This document shows positions 1 through 7,170 of a stretch of 11,610 nucleotides of DNA, piece by piece. Below the pieces are notes generated by a model that was given only the letters and a program-made list of their open reading frames with translations, did not search any database and was not told where the DNA came from. Origin of the DNA: Goniomonas avonlea (taxonomy: Eukaryota; Cryptophyceae; Goniomonadida; Goniomonadaceae). The DNA lies in assembly GCA_003573635.1 (NCBI GenBank), contig QUTJ01031419.1, positions 1-11,610 of the forward strand. The letters run 5' to 3'. The position numbers were made by a program, and so were the translations under genes. Position 1 is the first letter of the stretch. Every line of letters starts with the position of its first letter.

Positions 1-147
1 TTGCCACCCTGCGTTTTGACCGTCATTCTGTATCCTGTTGCCTGTCATTCTCTAGCCTGCTGACCGTCATTCGCTAGCCTGCTGTTCTCTGTCCTACTGA
101 CCGTCATTCTCTATCCTGCTGTTCTCTGTCCTACTGACCGTCATCCT
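1..147. repeat. 37-bp tandem repeat in an intron of the ARM-repeat gene
   Basis: The block 'gaccgtcatt' recurs at 18, 62, 99 and 136, giving steps of 44, 37 and 37 bp. The full 37-bp unit runs through 'ctctatcctgctgttctctg' and ends in 'tcctact'. The tract lies just upstream of a splice acceptor (ag at 178-179), so it is most simply part of an intron. No protein reading is convincing here. Confidence 0.75.
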
Positions 148-179
148 CTATCCTGCGACTGAGAAAGTTTGCCCCACAG

Positions 180-2092
180 TGAGCAACCGGAAGGCAATCG
201 TCAACCTGGGCGGTGTCCGCTGCTGCATTGCTGCTCTCAGAACGCATCGAAACTATCCGCCTGTTACCCGAGAGGCTGCTCTTGTGATGGAGCAACTCGC
301 CTTCAGGTGCGCTCCCTTGGCCGTTTTGCTTTCCCTATCTCTGCTCTCTTTCCCTTTTCGTGCTTCCTAATGCAACCAGTGAGAGAGACAGCCTCCCGCT
401 CCGACGCTGTTCGTCTCCCCTGCCCCCCCCCCCCCTTACCCCGTCCGTTTCCTGTCCCACCCTTCCTTGATTCCCTCCTCTGCTCTCCCCCTCCTCCCGC
501 GACTTTCTCCTGTGGCGGGTCACTTTGCGGAAGGTCCAGAAGGAGGTTGCAGCCCGACGCTGCTGTGCATTACGGACACCGTGCACCCTACCTGTTGCCC
601 TGTGATCGATCTGACAGCAGCCTACAGCGCTGTGGGTCGGAACGCACTGGTGGTTGGAGGTGCGATTGAGGAGCTCAGTATGGTTCTCGACGCCAACCTT
701 GAGGACGCGGCCGCGTGTGAAGCGTGCTGCCGGTGCATGACTGCCCTGCTCCGAGCACGAGTCGCTTGCGTTCCGAATCCGGGGGCACTTGGAAGGTGCG
801 TGTCGCCACGGATGCGTGGCCACCATGCATGCGCACACAGAGAGAGACAGGAGCGAGAGGGAGAGAGGAAGAGAAGGAGGGAGGGGGAGAGGAGGGGGGG
901 GGGGACGAGGAGAAAATCCGGGGCACTCTTAGAATGTGATATTTAGATATCTCAAGAGAGATATCTCGGTATAGATGTCTCTCCGTAATCAACTCTTATG
1001 TCGCCCACGTGTTCTCACAACTCAGCAGACCTCTCACCCAAAACGCGGCAACTGCTTGTGGAGTGCGGGGGCGTGACGGCGGCGTTGCGCGCCATGGTGA
1101 AGCACCACGACGGCGTTGTGCTGCTGGAGCGTCAGAATGCGATATATCTCATGAGAGAGATAGAAAGAGATGTCTCTGTAATTCACTCTGATATCTCGAT
1201 ATGTGATGTCTCTGTAGTTCACTCCTACTCTATGTCGCTCACCGTGTTCTCACAACTCAGCAGACCTCTCTCCCAAAACGCGGCAACTGCTTGTGGAGTG
1301 TGGGGGCGTGACGGCGGCGTTGCGCGCCATGGTGAAGCACCACGACGTGCCCTCTGTCGGAGAGGCCGTTGTTATGCTGCTGGAAGGCGTTACCCAGTAC
1401 TCGACCGAAACTCAGGTATTTGAACACGACTCTCTCTCACGCACACACGCACACAACACACACACAACACACACAACACAACACGCACACAACACACACA
1501 ACAGAGAGAGAGACACATACAGACACACAGAGAGAGAGACACACACACACTCACTCACTCACTCACACCGTTGTTATGCTGCTGGAAGGCGTCACACCAC
1601 CGAAACTCCTCAGTGTTCGAACACGACTCTCTCTCTCTCACACACACACACAACACACAACACGCACCCAACACGCACACACACCGTTGTTATGCTGCTG
1701 GAAGGCGTTACCCAGTACTCGACCGAAACTCAGGTATTTGAACACGACTCACACACACAATACACACACACCGTTGTTATACTGCTGCGTCACGCCACCG
1801 AAACTCAGGTGTTCGAACACGACTCTCTCACACTGTCACTCACTCACACACACACACACACACACACACGTGTCACCAGCACGACAAACATCTTGGTAAT
1901 GCTGCCACGACGAACAATGTTGGCAATCCCGCTGACAGGCGACAACAGTGCAACGTGGCGATTTCCCTCCTGAACAACAACGGAGGCAGAGAGGCTGTCG
2001 CTGTCGTCATTGACAGGGACGAAATCTCCGAGGAGGGGGTGAGAAAAGCGCATGAACTCTTGACAAGGCTGCGTGCGCGCACTCTCAGCTGA
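180..2092 (+). CDS. Armadillo (ARM) repeat protein, 3' part, at least four exons
   Basis: ARM repeats are ~42-residue three-helix units that form a superhelical protein-binding surface; the partner here is unknown. Exons that fit: 180-306, 628-795, 1264-1415 and 1880-2092 (stop TGA 2090-2092). Exon 1 ends in phase 2 and joins exon 2 at 628 to read L-A-F-S-A-V-G-R-N-A, a clean ARM continuation followed by 'GGAIEELSMVL' and 'EACCRCMTALL'. Exon 3 gives 'RQLLVECGGVTAALRAM'. Exon 3 (phase 0) joins the last exon 'HDKHLGNAATTN', which ends in a helical 'EEGVRKAHELLTRLRART'. The 5' part lies outside the window. The exon 2 to exon 3 junction does not keep frame with the visible sites: donor 795|796 is phase 2, while acceptors 1260|1261 and 1263|1264 need phase 1. 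Either a small exon is missed, another site is used, or the gene is damaged. Introns are much longer than those of the other genes here and packed with satellites. Confidence 0.72.
307..627 (+). other. ARM-gene intron with pyrimidine/poly-C tract
   Basis: The donor is 'cttcag|gtgcgc' and the acceptor 'cctacag|cgctg'. Both sites keep the ARM reading frame. The interior is pyrimidine-rich (about 400-510), including a run of C around 423-434, and shows no conserved coding signal. Confidence 0.65.
838..915 (+). repeat. Homopurine (GA/G-rich) tract in ARM-gene intron
   Basis: This stretch is almost entirely purine on the plus strand: GA repeats pass into GGAG/GGGAG and then a run of about ten G. 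Such tracts can adopt triplex or quadruplex structures; that is inference from composition. It lies 40 nt inside the intron that begins at 796. Confidence 0.7.
925..1415 (+). repeat. ~235-bp tandem duplication carrying an ARM exon and its acceptor
   Basis: The sequence around 'gttctcacaactcagcag' and the following exon appears twice, starting at 1011 and 1246. Copy 2 (1264-1415) has the complete exon and donor. Copy 1 (from about 1026) is nearly identical through 'ATGGTGAAGCACCACGAC' but lacks about 18 bp after it, and its donor region has degenerated into the GATATCTC-rich intron sequence. Copy 1 is therefore probably a dead or alternative exon. Confidence 0.75.
945..966. repeat. Perfect 9-bp inverted repeat (AGATATCTC/GAGATATCT)
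   Basis: The arms at 945-953 and 958-966 are perfect reverse complements separated by four bases (aaga). It sits in the intron just before the first copy of the duplicated exon. Similar 'gatatctcgatatg' sequence recurs near 1191-1204 in the second copy of the duplicated block. Confidence 0.6.
1366..1870 (+). repeat. CA-rich intron with repeated exon-3 tail/donor segments
   Basis: The exon-3 end plus intron start ('gttgttatgctgctgga' ... 'accgaaactcag|gt' ... 'cgaacacgac') occurs as the original at about 1366-1440. Further copies lie at about 1570-1628 (internally deleted), 1686-1750 (nearly perfect) and 1774-1826 (deleted). They are separated by (CA)n, (ACAACA)n and (GA)n microsatellites. 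Three of the four copies keep 'actcag|gt', so several competing donors face the single acceptor at 1879|1880. Confidence 0.8.
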
Positions 2093-2360
2093 GGCCTGAG
2101 TGGTTCGGGACGAGACGAGGGTGGTTCTCGTCTGAGGTGGTTCGGGACGAGACGAGGGTGGTTCTCGTCTGAGTGGTGGTTCGGGACGAGACGAGGGTGG
2201 TTCTCGTCTGAGTGGTGGTTCGGGACGAGACGAGGGTGGTTCTCGTCTGAGTGGTGGTTCGGGACGAGACGAGGGTGGTTCTCGTCTGAGTGGTGGTTCG
2301 GGACGAGACTAGGGTGGTTCTCGTCGGATCGGGACGAGACGAGGGTGGTTCTCGTCTGAG
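2093..2360. repeat. 39-bp minisatellite, ~7 units, each with a hairpin
   Basis: 'gggacgagac' starts at 2107, 2144, 2183, 2222, 2261, 2300 and 2331, giving steps of 37, 39, 39, 39, 39 and 31 bp. Each unit carries a perfect 7-bp stem AGACGAG/CTCGTCT around a 7-nt loop (GGTGGTT), for example 2113-2133. The array starts immediately after the ARM stop codon, so it probably lies in the 3' UTR. Because 39 is a multiple of three, it also leaves a long spurious open frame on the minus strand. Confidence 0.88.
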
Positions 2361-2406
2361 GCCGGAACTCCCCGGCTTGGAATTGTTTGACAGCTCTTAT
2401 GAGACA

Positions 2407-2571
2407 GTTCATATGAACCAGCTCATATATGAGACCTCATGTGAGCCGGCAAATTCGTAGTCGCACTCTTCGCTGAGGCTTCTTGCAACCGGGTGGTTCT
2501 CATCGGAGGCTAGAAGTTCCTTAGCTGTTTGCAGCTCATATGTGACCTCATATGAGCCGGCAAATTCGTAG
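2407..2571. repeat. CATATG palindrome cluster with a ~40-bp direct repeat
   Basis: Perfect palindromes are gttcatatgaac (2407-2418), ctcatatatgag (2422-2433) and ctcatatgag (2547-2556). A block ending in 'gagccggcaaattcgtag' occurs at 2421-2460 and again at 2534-2571. A degraded piece of the upstream minisatellite ('gggtggttctcat') lies between the two copies at about 2490-2503. Confidence 0.7.
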
Positions 2572-3725
2572 TTCGGCCCAGCGAAGCTATCCGGAGAAAT
2601 CCAAACTTTGGCTGGTTCAGCCGGATTTCGTGAAACGGGGCCTCGGTGGATGCACCCTCATAATATTGCTCATCAGGCCTGCGCGGAGCCAATCATGATT
2701 CAGGGTCACGCCCGAGTTGTGTGTATTTTATAAAAAAAAGATTGGATATCAAGCCTGACACATTTGTGTTTGATGATCGAAAGGGTAAGCCTGGCAGATC
2801 TATGGGTCTCTGGCTGCTCGGCAAAAACCGGATGCTGACGGACTTCGCCGCGCCTGTTCCATCGTAAAACATTATTATCGAGTCGCGAGCGATCTTTTTA
2901 CTGGTACACGTGGGCTGCAAACAATATGCCTCGCCGAGGCTTCTGGAAATTAAAATGTTTTCGACCTGAGACCCGGTGACCGCCGGCCGAGAATCTATTG
3001 ATCGAGGCCCAGCTTGTAATGAAATATTTCTCGCAGAACTGGGTCCATAAATCTGGGGTTATTCCATTCATCTCTGAGTCCTGATGCGCAGCCGACAAAC
3101 CACTTTCTAAATCTGTGACCACCACCTAAACGTTACAAAATCGGAGACAATTGTAGGCGTATGAGGCTTGGAGCGAACCTTGCGCGGGCCCCGCGCTTCC
3201 GTAACACTATGAGAAAGCTCCTTGCTCCCGCTCTCTCGATTCTGTGTGTTTTCTTTTAATTTCTCGCTCTCCCTCTCAAGTCTCCCTCGCTCCCCTCCCT
3301 CTCTCAGGCCTTTGTTAGGAGCTAAGGCCGATGCAGACGCGATCACTTGGCAAGCTGTTGGGTCCTCTCTCTCGGGAGTCAGGGGAGTGTGGCCAGAAAA
3401 TTCTGTCATCGGAAAATTATCCACTGAAAAAAAACGTCGTACTGGTACGAATATGATGACCGCAGCCACGACGCGAGTTTTTCAGAAAAAAATAATTAAT
3501 ATGTGGCAAAACATTTCTGAGATAGTGACGGGGTCAGTCAAAAAGGCAGCGATCAATCAAACGACACGGTCCAGTTGGGGATAGAAGCATGTTTTGCTGA
3601 TGGACAATTTCGAAGAATCCTCTTTATTGTAAGGCTTTGTAACGTCTGATTTTTTCAGTTTAACTGAAATTTGATTTTCGCAGCTTAAAAGCCACGAGAA
3701 CATTCTGCGCACCATAACGGTGACC
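2572..3725. other. Stretch without a recognisable gene
   Basis: All frames on both strands were considered. The only open frames are short, start mostly at non-ATG codons and show no family motif. A pyrimidine-rich tract at about 3217-3306 ends in 'ctctcag', which resembles a splice acceptor, but no exon follows convincingly. The right end (about 3600-3725) is AT-richer and may be the 5' flank of the transposon-like element. Confidence 0.5.
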
Positions 3726-4400
3726 ATGCCCAAGCGCCAGCACTCCGACTCCGATTCATCAGCATATCTGAGTGGGACCCTGATGCCACATACTCCTCTG
3801 AAGACTCGCAAGACTCTGTGCTTGTTGATAGCAGCAGCGACGAATCCTCAGATTGGGTGAGGAGGGGGTCGTTCAGGACCATGACCAGTTCGACGTCCTC
3901 GAGACCCTCACCAGGCTTGGCTCCGCCCCTGTTACATCTCGTGCACCTTCTTCCTCCTGCTTGTGCGTCTTCGCGTCTGTCTGCTTCTCAAGCTGCCCCT
4001 GTGCCTGCCCCTGCCCCTGCCCCTCCCTGCGACACGTCGCAAACCTGGTCCCAAGGGCAAGACAGAGGAGGAGAAGCGTGCGATTGCTGAGGCCAAGGAG
4101 GCCAAGAAGGCTGAGAGAGCAGCCAAACGTGCAAAGAAGGCCAAGGACAAGGAGGATGCCAAGGTTGCGAGGAAGGAAGCAAAGCCCGTGCTGCAGAGAA
4201 GCTGTCTGCCAAGTTGGTCGACCTAGAGGTCTCCATCACCATCAGTGTGGGGGGCTCTGACATCGATGTACATGGATCATGGATCGCTATCTTCCCAAAC
4301 TTGATGCCTGGCAGCAGTCTTCATGCTCTGCAGGGTTGTTTGCTGTCGAGCGTGGCGGTTCTCTCCTGCATAAGCACTTCCAGGGGGTTGTACATACCCC
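3726..4400 (+). pseudogene. N-terminal part of HUH Rep-like transposase (frameshifted)
   Basis: The ATG at 3726 starts a charged tail 'MPKRQHSDSDSS'. The frame then changes to an acidic serine-rich stretch ('SSEDSQDSVLVDSSSDESSD', 3795-3854), then to a proline/alanine stretch. Another frame holds the basic coiled-coil-like 'KPGPKGKTEEEKRAIAEAKE' (from about 4044), and further frames hold 'LSAKLVDLEVSITISVG' and 'MDRYLPKLDAW' (from about 4279). The last frame carries 'AGLFAVERGGSLLHKHFQGV' (4330-4389), which matches HUH motif 2 (His-hydrophobic/x-His). At least four frameshifts are needed to connect these pieces; I do not join them. Lysine-rich N-terminal tails suit a nuclear DNA-binding enzyme, but that is inference. 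Confidence 0.6.
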
Positions 4401-4697
4401 AAGTGAAATTGATAGTACAAGAGTGCACGAGTAAACAAAGAGCGGTTGGTCAACTCCACACGGTTCTTCAGTTCGCCAGCACCACGAAGAAGGAACGTCG
4501 ATCATGTCACCCCATCTCCATCATCTCCTCAGAGATGCCACGATGCACCATGGAAAAATGCTCAACCTTGGCTTCATCCTTCAAGCAGTATCCAACCATG
4601 CCAGTAAAGGTATGGAGTCCCTTGTTGCGCAAAGCACGGGTCATGACAACAGCATGTGGCGGCGCGTTCAGATGCCAGCCAAGAGCCTTGCACACTT
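4401..4697 (-). pseudogene. Inverted core of the HUH transposase with catalytic Tyr motif
   Basis: On the minus strand, from 4695 leftward, one frame reads 'VCKALGWHLNAPPHAVVM', then 'KGLHTFTGMVGYCLKDEAK' and 'HFSMVHRGISEEMM', stopping at 4509-4507. After a frameshift it continues as 'GAGELKNRVELTNRSLFTRA' (4483-4424). Y-C-L-K-D is the single-tyrosine motif 3 pattern (YxxK) of Rep/HUH enzymes, Tyr at 4590-4588. In the protein order this block should follow the H-K-H block encoded on the opposite strand immediately to the left. AAGTG at 4401-4405 faces CACTT at 4693-4697, a 5-bp inverted pair at the likely breakpoints. Confidence 0.6.
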
Positions 4698-5072
4698 ATC
4701 GTGACAGAGGCCACATTGGCGAACAAGACTGGCCAGGGTGCGCTTGACTCTGTGTTGTTGTTTATGTTGCGCACTGGCAAGTATTATCCCTCTCCAGCAT
4801 GGGTAGCTCTGACCAACCCTGCTGGGATTGAGATCGATGATGTGCACAAAATATTTTTCTGTGCGGAGTCTGAGTTCCCTCCAGGGTCTCGCTACCACAC
4901 TGTTCGCACCAACCTGACTCGCCCCAGAGATGTCCAGCAGCCTCTGGGTGAGTTTGTGTCTTGCCCAAGTCGTTCTGTGGTCCCAGCAGATTATTTCCAA
5001 GTGCATGGTCAAGAGCCTACGTGGTTTGCTGATGACGGCAGCAGTGATGGTGATGTTGGCACCAGTGACTGA
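4698..5072 (+). pseudogene. C-terminal part of HUH transposase
   Basis: The plus strand is open from before 4698 to the TGA at 5070-5072. It reads 'LIVTEATLANKTGQGALDSV', then 'FMLRTGKYYPSPAWVAL', and ends in an acidic tail 'WFADDGSSDGDVGTSD'. The minus strand here is also open but of much less protein-like composition, so plus is preferred. The placement after the tyrosine block agrees with the expected C-terminal position in Replitron-type proteins; this assignment rests on pattern memory, not alignment. Confidence 0.5.
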
Positions 5073-5529
5073 GACCTTGTGTCTGTCCTTCAGAATAAAC
5101 GTGGCAATTTTTTTTGGAATTATATATATTGATTTTTTTTGCCTCCACCCATCCTACATCAACATCTAAGTCAAAACGATATCGTACTCGACTCGGAGGC
5201 ACTAAGTCCGCAGTCTTTTCTTCTGGTCTTTTCAGGCTCTGTCCTGCCCCCTGGTGGGTACCAGAGGTCAAGTGGGGACCAGAGGCCCCTGAGTGACCCC
5301 CCACGGGGCTGTGGGTGCGCCGGTGCGGTGTTGTCGACTGTATTCGCCGACTATCGGTGCACTGGTAGCTTGGATAGATAAGCGAATCTTGGACCCTAAT
5401 AACAAATCGCGACCTTGAGTAACCAATAACAATTGAAACAATTGTTTGGCGCTACCGGTAGGTACCGGAAAGGCCAGCCGCCAGAGCCAGATCAATTTCG
5501 GAACGCAAAAAGGGTTTTCGTGCGCACCA
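5073..5529. other. Intergenic region upstream of the TylF-domain gene
   Basis: It begins with T-rich runs (5109-5116, 5133-5140) around a TA repeat, perhaps the 3' flank of the transposon. No coding remnant is seen. 'accaat' at 5422-5427 is a CCAAT-box-like motif about 100 bp before the ATG at 5530. A perfect inverted repeat aacaattg-aaa-caattgtt lies at 5428-5446. Confidence 0.5.
5428..5446. promoter_or_regulatory. Perfect 8-bp inverted repeat in the promoter/leader region
   Basis: The arms AACAATTG (5428-5435) and CAATTGTT (5439-5446) flank a 3-base centre. It is adjacent to a CCAAT-like box and about 85 bp upstream of the start codon at 5530. A protein-binding site or leader hairpin is possible; there is no direct evidence of function. 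Confidence 0.35.
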
Positions 5530-6843
5530 ATGAGCGCGCTGAGGATTCTTGTGTTCCTGTGCGGCCTGCTGCTTGTGGGTGCACTGCTTGACGACATTTT
5601 CCAATTGGATGCTGCATCTGTTTTGCGTTCGTTAGATGCGGGAGGGGGGGATGAGCGTGACGTGTTGCATATGATCTGGAACGTGAGAATGGTCGCGAAT
5701 GGGCTTCAGGTTCACGTGTATTGGAGGGCTTTCCGCTTGGTTTATGGATATGCTTTGCTTGAGGTTTACATTGATGGCAAGCTCTTCGAGTCGTACCCTG
5801 CTGAGGCAAGAGTCGGGCATCTTTCTATGAGCCGCCTCTACCTAGACAAAGCTGACGTGCTTGTCCACGCTGACACGAGGAATCCGTTCAATTTCACCTT
5901 CCTGGTGACCGGACCCGGGGACATCAACGGGACGCGTGAGGTGTACGCAAAATCAACTGGCCTGGTGGATGTTCGAGCGTGGCACGGGGAACAATCTCGG
6001 TACAGGAATCCTCATGAGGCTGCGATTCGTGTTGGTTCTCGATATTTGCGATTAGCCCTGACAGGAGCGTCGTTTCGTTCGCCCAGCCTATCTCATGTGT
6101 TTGGAGAACAATCGCCGTTTGACTATTATTCGCGTTATTGGGGCTTTGACATCCCAACTGTCGGTCACACAATGCTGGGAGTGAGCCGCCTTGCGCGGAT
6201 TGGGGATTTACAACGACACGTTATTTTTGATGGAGTTCCCGGTGACTTCATTGAGGCGGGTGTGTGGAGAGGTGGCGCATCTATTTATGCCAAGGGGATA
6301 TGGTCTTTGTATAATCAAACTGAGAGGAAGGTCTGGGCGTGCGACTCATTTGAAGGGTTGCCAAGAGCGACTCAGCCGAAGGACCATGATGAATGGGCAT
6401 CGATGCCGAATCTGGCCGTTTCTCTCGAGGAAGTTCAAGACAACTTTGCTAGTTATGGCTTACTTGATGAAGGAGTGGAATTCAGGCGTGGTTTCTTCGT
6501 CGACTCAATGCCGAAGCTTCGAGAAGAGTTACTCCGCACCGGGCGCCGCATAAGCATCCTTCGTCTCGACGGAGACATGTACGAGTCTACTTACGACACC
6601 CTCTTCCATTTGTATGATCTTGTCAGTGTCGGGGGCTTTGTAATTGTGGACGATTATCAATCGATCGCCGAGAACCGAGACGCCGTGAACGATTTCCGCT
6701 GGAAGCACGGGGTTGACGTGCCTACCGGGTTCGAGTCCATAATGGACGAGCATTCTCCTTTCTGGAGGAAAACCAAGGATGTCGCAATTCAGTGGGCAGA
6801 GTACGAGAAGTTCCAGAAGACTCGCACTTTTGTCCGACCCTGA
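5530..6843 (+). CDS. TylF/MycF-family methyltransferase-domain protein with N-terminal signal/anchor
   Basis: Single-exon gene of 437 residues; ATG 5530, stop TGA 6841-6843 followed at once by TAA. The upstream in-frame extension to 5446 begins with TTG, so 5530 is preferred. Residues 1-21 are hydrophobic ('LRILVFLCGLLLVGALL'), a signal peptide or membrane anchor. Residues about 45-200 are a beta-rich region I do not recognise. Residues about 220-410 match the macrocin O-methyltransferase (TylF) family: SAM-binding 'GDFIEAGVWRGGAS' (from 238), 'DSFEGLP' (D272), the metal-site-like 'LRLDGDMYEST' (D347, D349) and 'VIVDDY' (D374, D375). In bacteria the family methylates sugar hydroxyls; the substrate here is unknown. 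Sequons NFT, NGT and NQT suit passage through the secretory route. It may act in the Golgi or ER on glycans; that is inference. Lack of introns contrasts with its neighbours and would fit acquisition from bacteria, but does not prove it. Confidence 0.88.
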   Translation: MSALRILVFLCGLLLVGALLDDIFQLDAASVLRSLDAGGGDERDVLHMIWNVRMVANGLQVHVYWRAFRLVYGYALLEVYIDGKLFESYPAEARVGHLSMSRLYLDKADVLVHADTRNPFNFTFLVTGPGDINGTREVYAKSTGLVDVRAWHGEQSRYRNPHEAAIRVGSRYLRLALTGASFRSPSLSHVFGEQSPFDYYSRYWGFDIPTVGHTMLGVSRLARIGDLQRHVIFDGVPGDFIEAGVWRGGASIYAKGIWSLYNQTERKVWACDSFEGLPRATQPKDHDEWASMPNLAVSLEEVQDNFASYGLLDEGVEFRRGFFVDSMPKLREELLRTGRRISILRLDGDMYESTYDTLFHLYDLVSVGGFVIVDDYQSIAENRDAVNDFRWKHGVDVPTGFESIMDEHSPFWRKTKDVAIQWAEYEKFQKTRTFVRP

Positions 6844-7170
6844 TAACCAATCCGAGCAGGGTGATGCGGGTCACACATGAACTCGAGAGGTTTGAGCCGT
6901 GATGCTCTAATGGGAACGAAGTGTAAGTGTCGTTGGCGTAAAAAGTATGTTTGTCCAGATAGCGACACCAACCAAATGGTTTCGAGTGCCCAAGTCTGAT
7001 TGATCAAACTATGACTTGTTCCTAGAAGTTCTTCACTCTCGAAATGCTTTTCATTATGTCCAGCTACATCGGTTCGCAATATGCTGCGAGAGTTTCGATG
7101 GATGAGCGCCGTGTCTCGCACCCATATTGTGGAGTTACAATGAAAATGAGGTAAAATTTTCAGCACAAGA
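6844..7170. other. Convergent 3' region without a gene
   Basis: It lies between the stop of the TylF-domain gene (plus) and the stop of the Pkr1-like gene (minus). It should hold both 3' UTRs. Open frames crossing it lack ATG starts and family motifs. No repeat is evident. Confidence 0.6.

Larger units (their letters stand above)
3726..5072 (+). mobile_element. Decayed Replitron-like HUH-endonuclease transposon
   Basis: HUH endonucleases nick one DNA strand with a tyrosine and drive rolling-circle-type transposition; Replitrons are the eukaryotic transposons of this kind. Visible pieces are an N-terminal acidic/basic tail, a plus-strand block with the HUH motif H-K-H (4369-4377) in 'ERGGSLLHKHFQGV', a minus-strand block with the tyrosine motif 'GMVGYCLKD' (Tyr 4588-4590), and a plus-strand C-terminal block ending at 5072. 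The reading frame changes several times, so the copy is inactive. No terminal repeats or target-site duplication could be recognised, so the outer boundaries are those of the coding remnants only. Confidence 0.62.

Noticed and set aside
335-838. Minus-strand open frame opposite the ARM exons
   Set aside because: Low-complexity composition from pyrimidine tracts, and antisense to a supported exon.
1293-1973. 226-residue plus-strand open frame through the CA-rich tract
   Set aside because: Only the first ~41 codons are ARM sequence; the rest is His/Thr repeat from the microsatellite intron. Splicing 1415 to 1880 gives the better protein.
2093-2360. Regular repeats with a dyad resembling a CRISPR array
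   Set aside because: The units are contiguous with no unique spacers, the window is eukaryotic and there are no cas genes.
1873-2412. 179-residue open frame on the minus strand with repeated 'VPNHHSDENHPR'
   Set aside because: It is produced by the 39-bp minisatellite, whose length is a multiple of three. It overlaps the final ARM exon on the other strand and has no family features outside the repeat.
3222-3584. 120-residue plus-strand open frame
   Set aside because: It starts at a non-ATG codon, its first third is a pyrimidine tract and no family motif is visible. The later part looks somewhat protein-like but cannot be supported.
4277-4505. Two overlapping minus-strand frames read as an independent small gene
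   Set aside because: The right portion is the frameshifted continuation of the inverted transposase core; the left portion is antisense to the HUH block.
5446-5529. 28-residue N-terminal extension of the TylF-domain protein
   Set aside because: It would begin at TTG and put a polar segment before the hydrophobic signal; the ATG at 5530 is the natural eukaryotic start.
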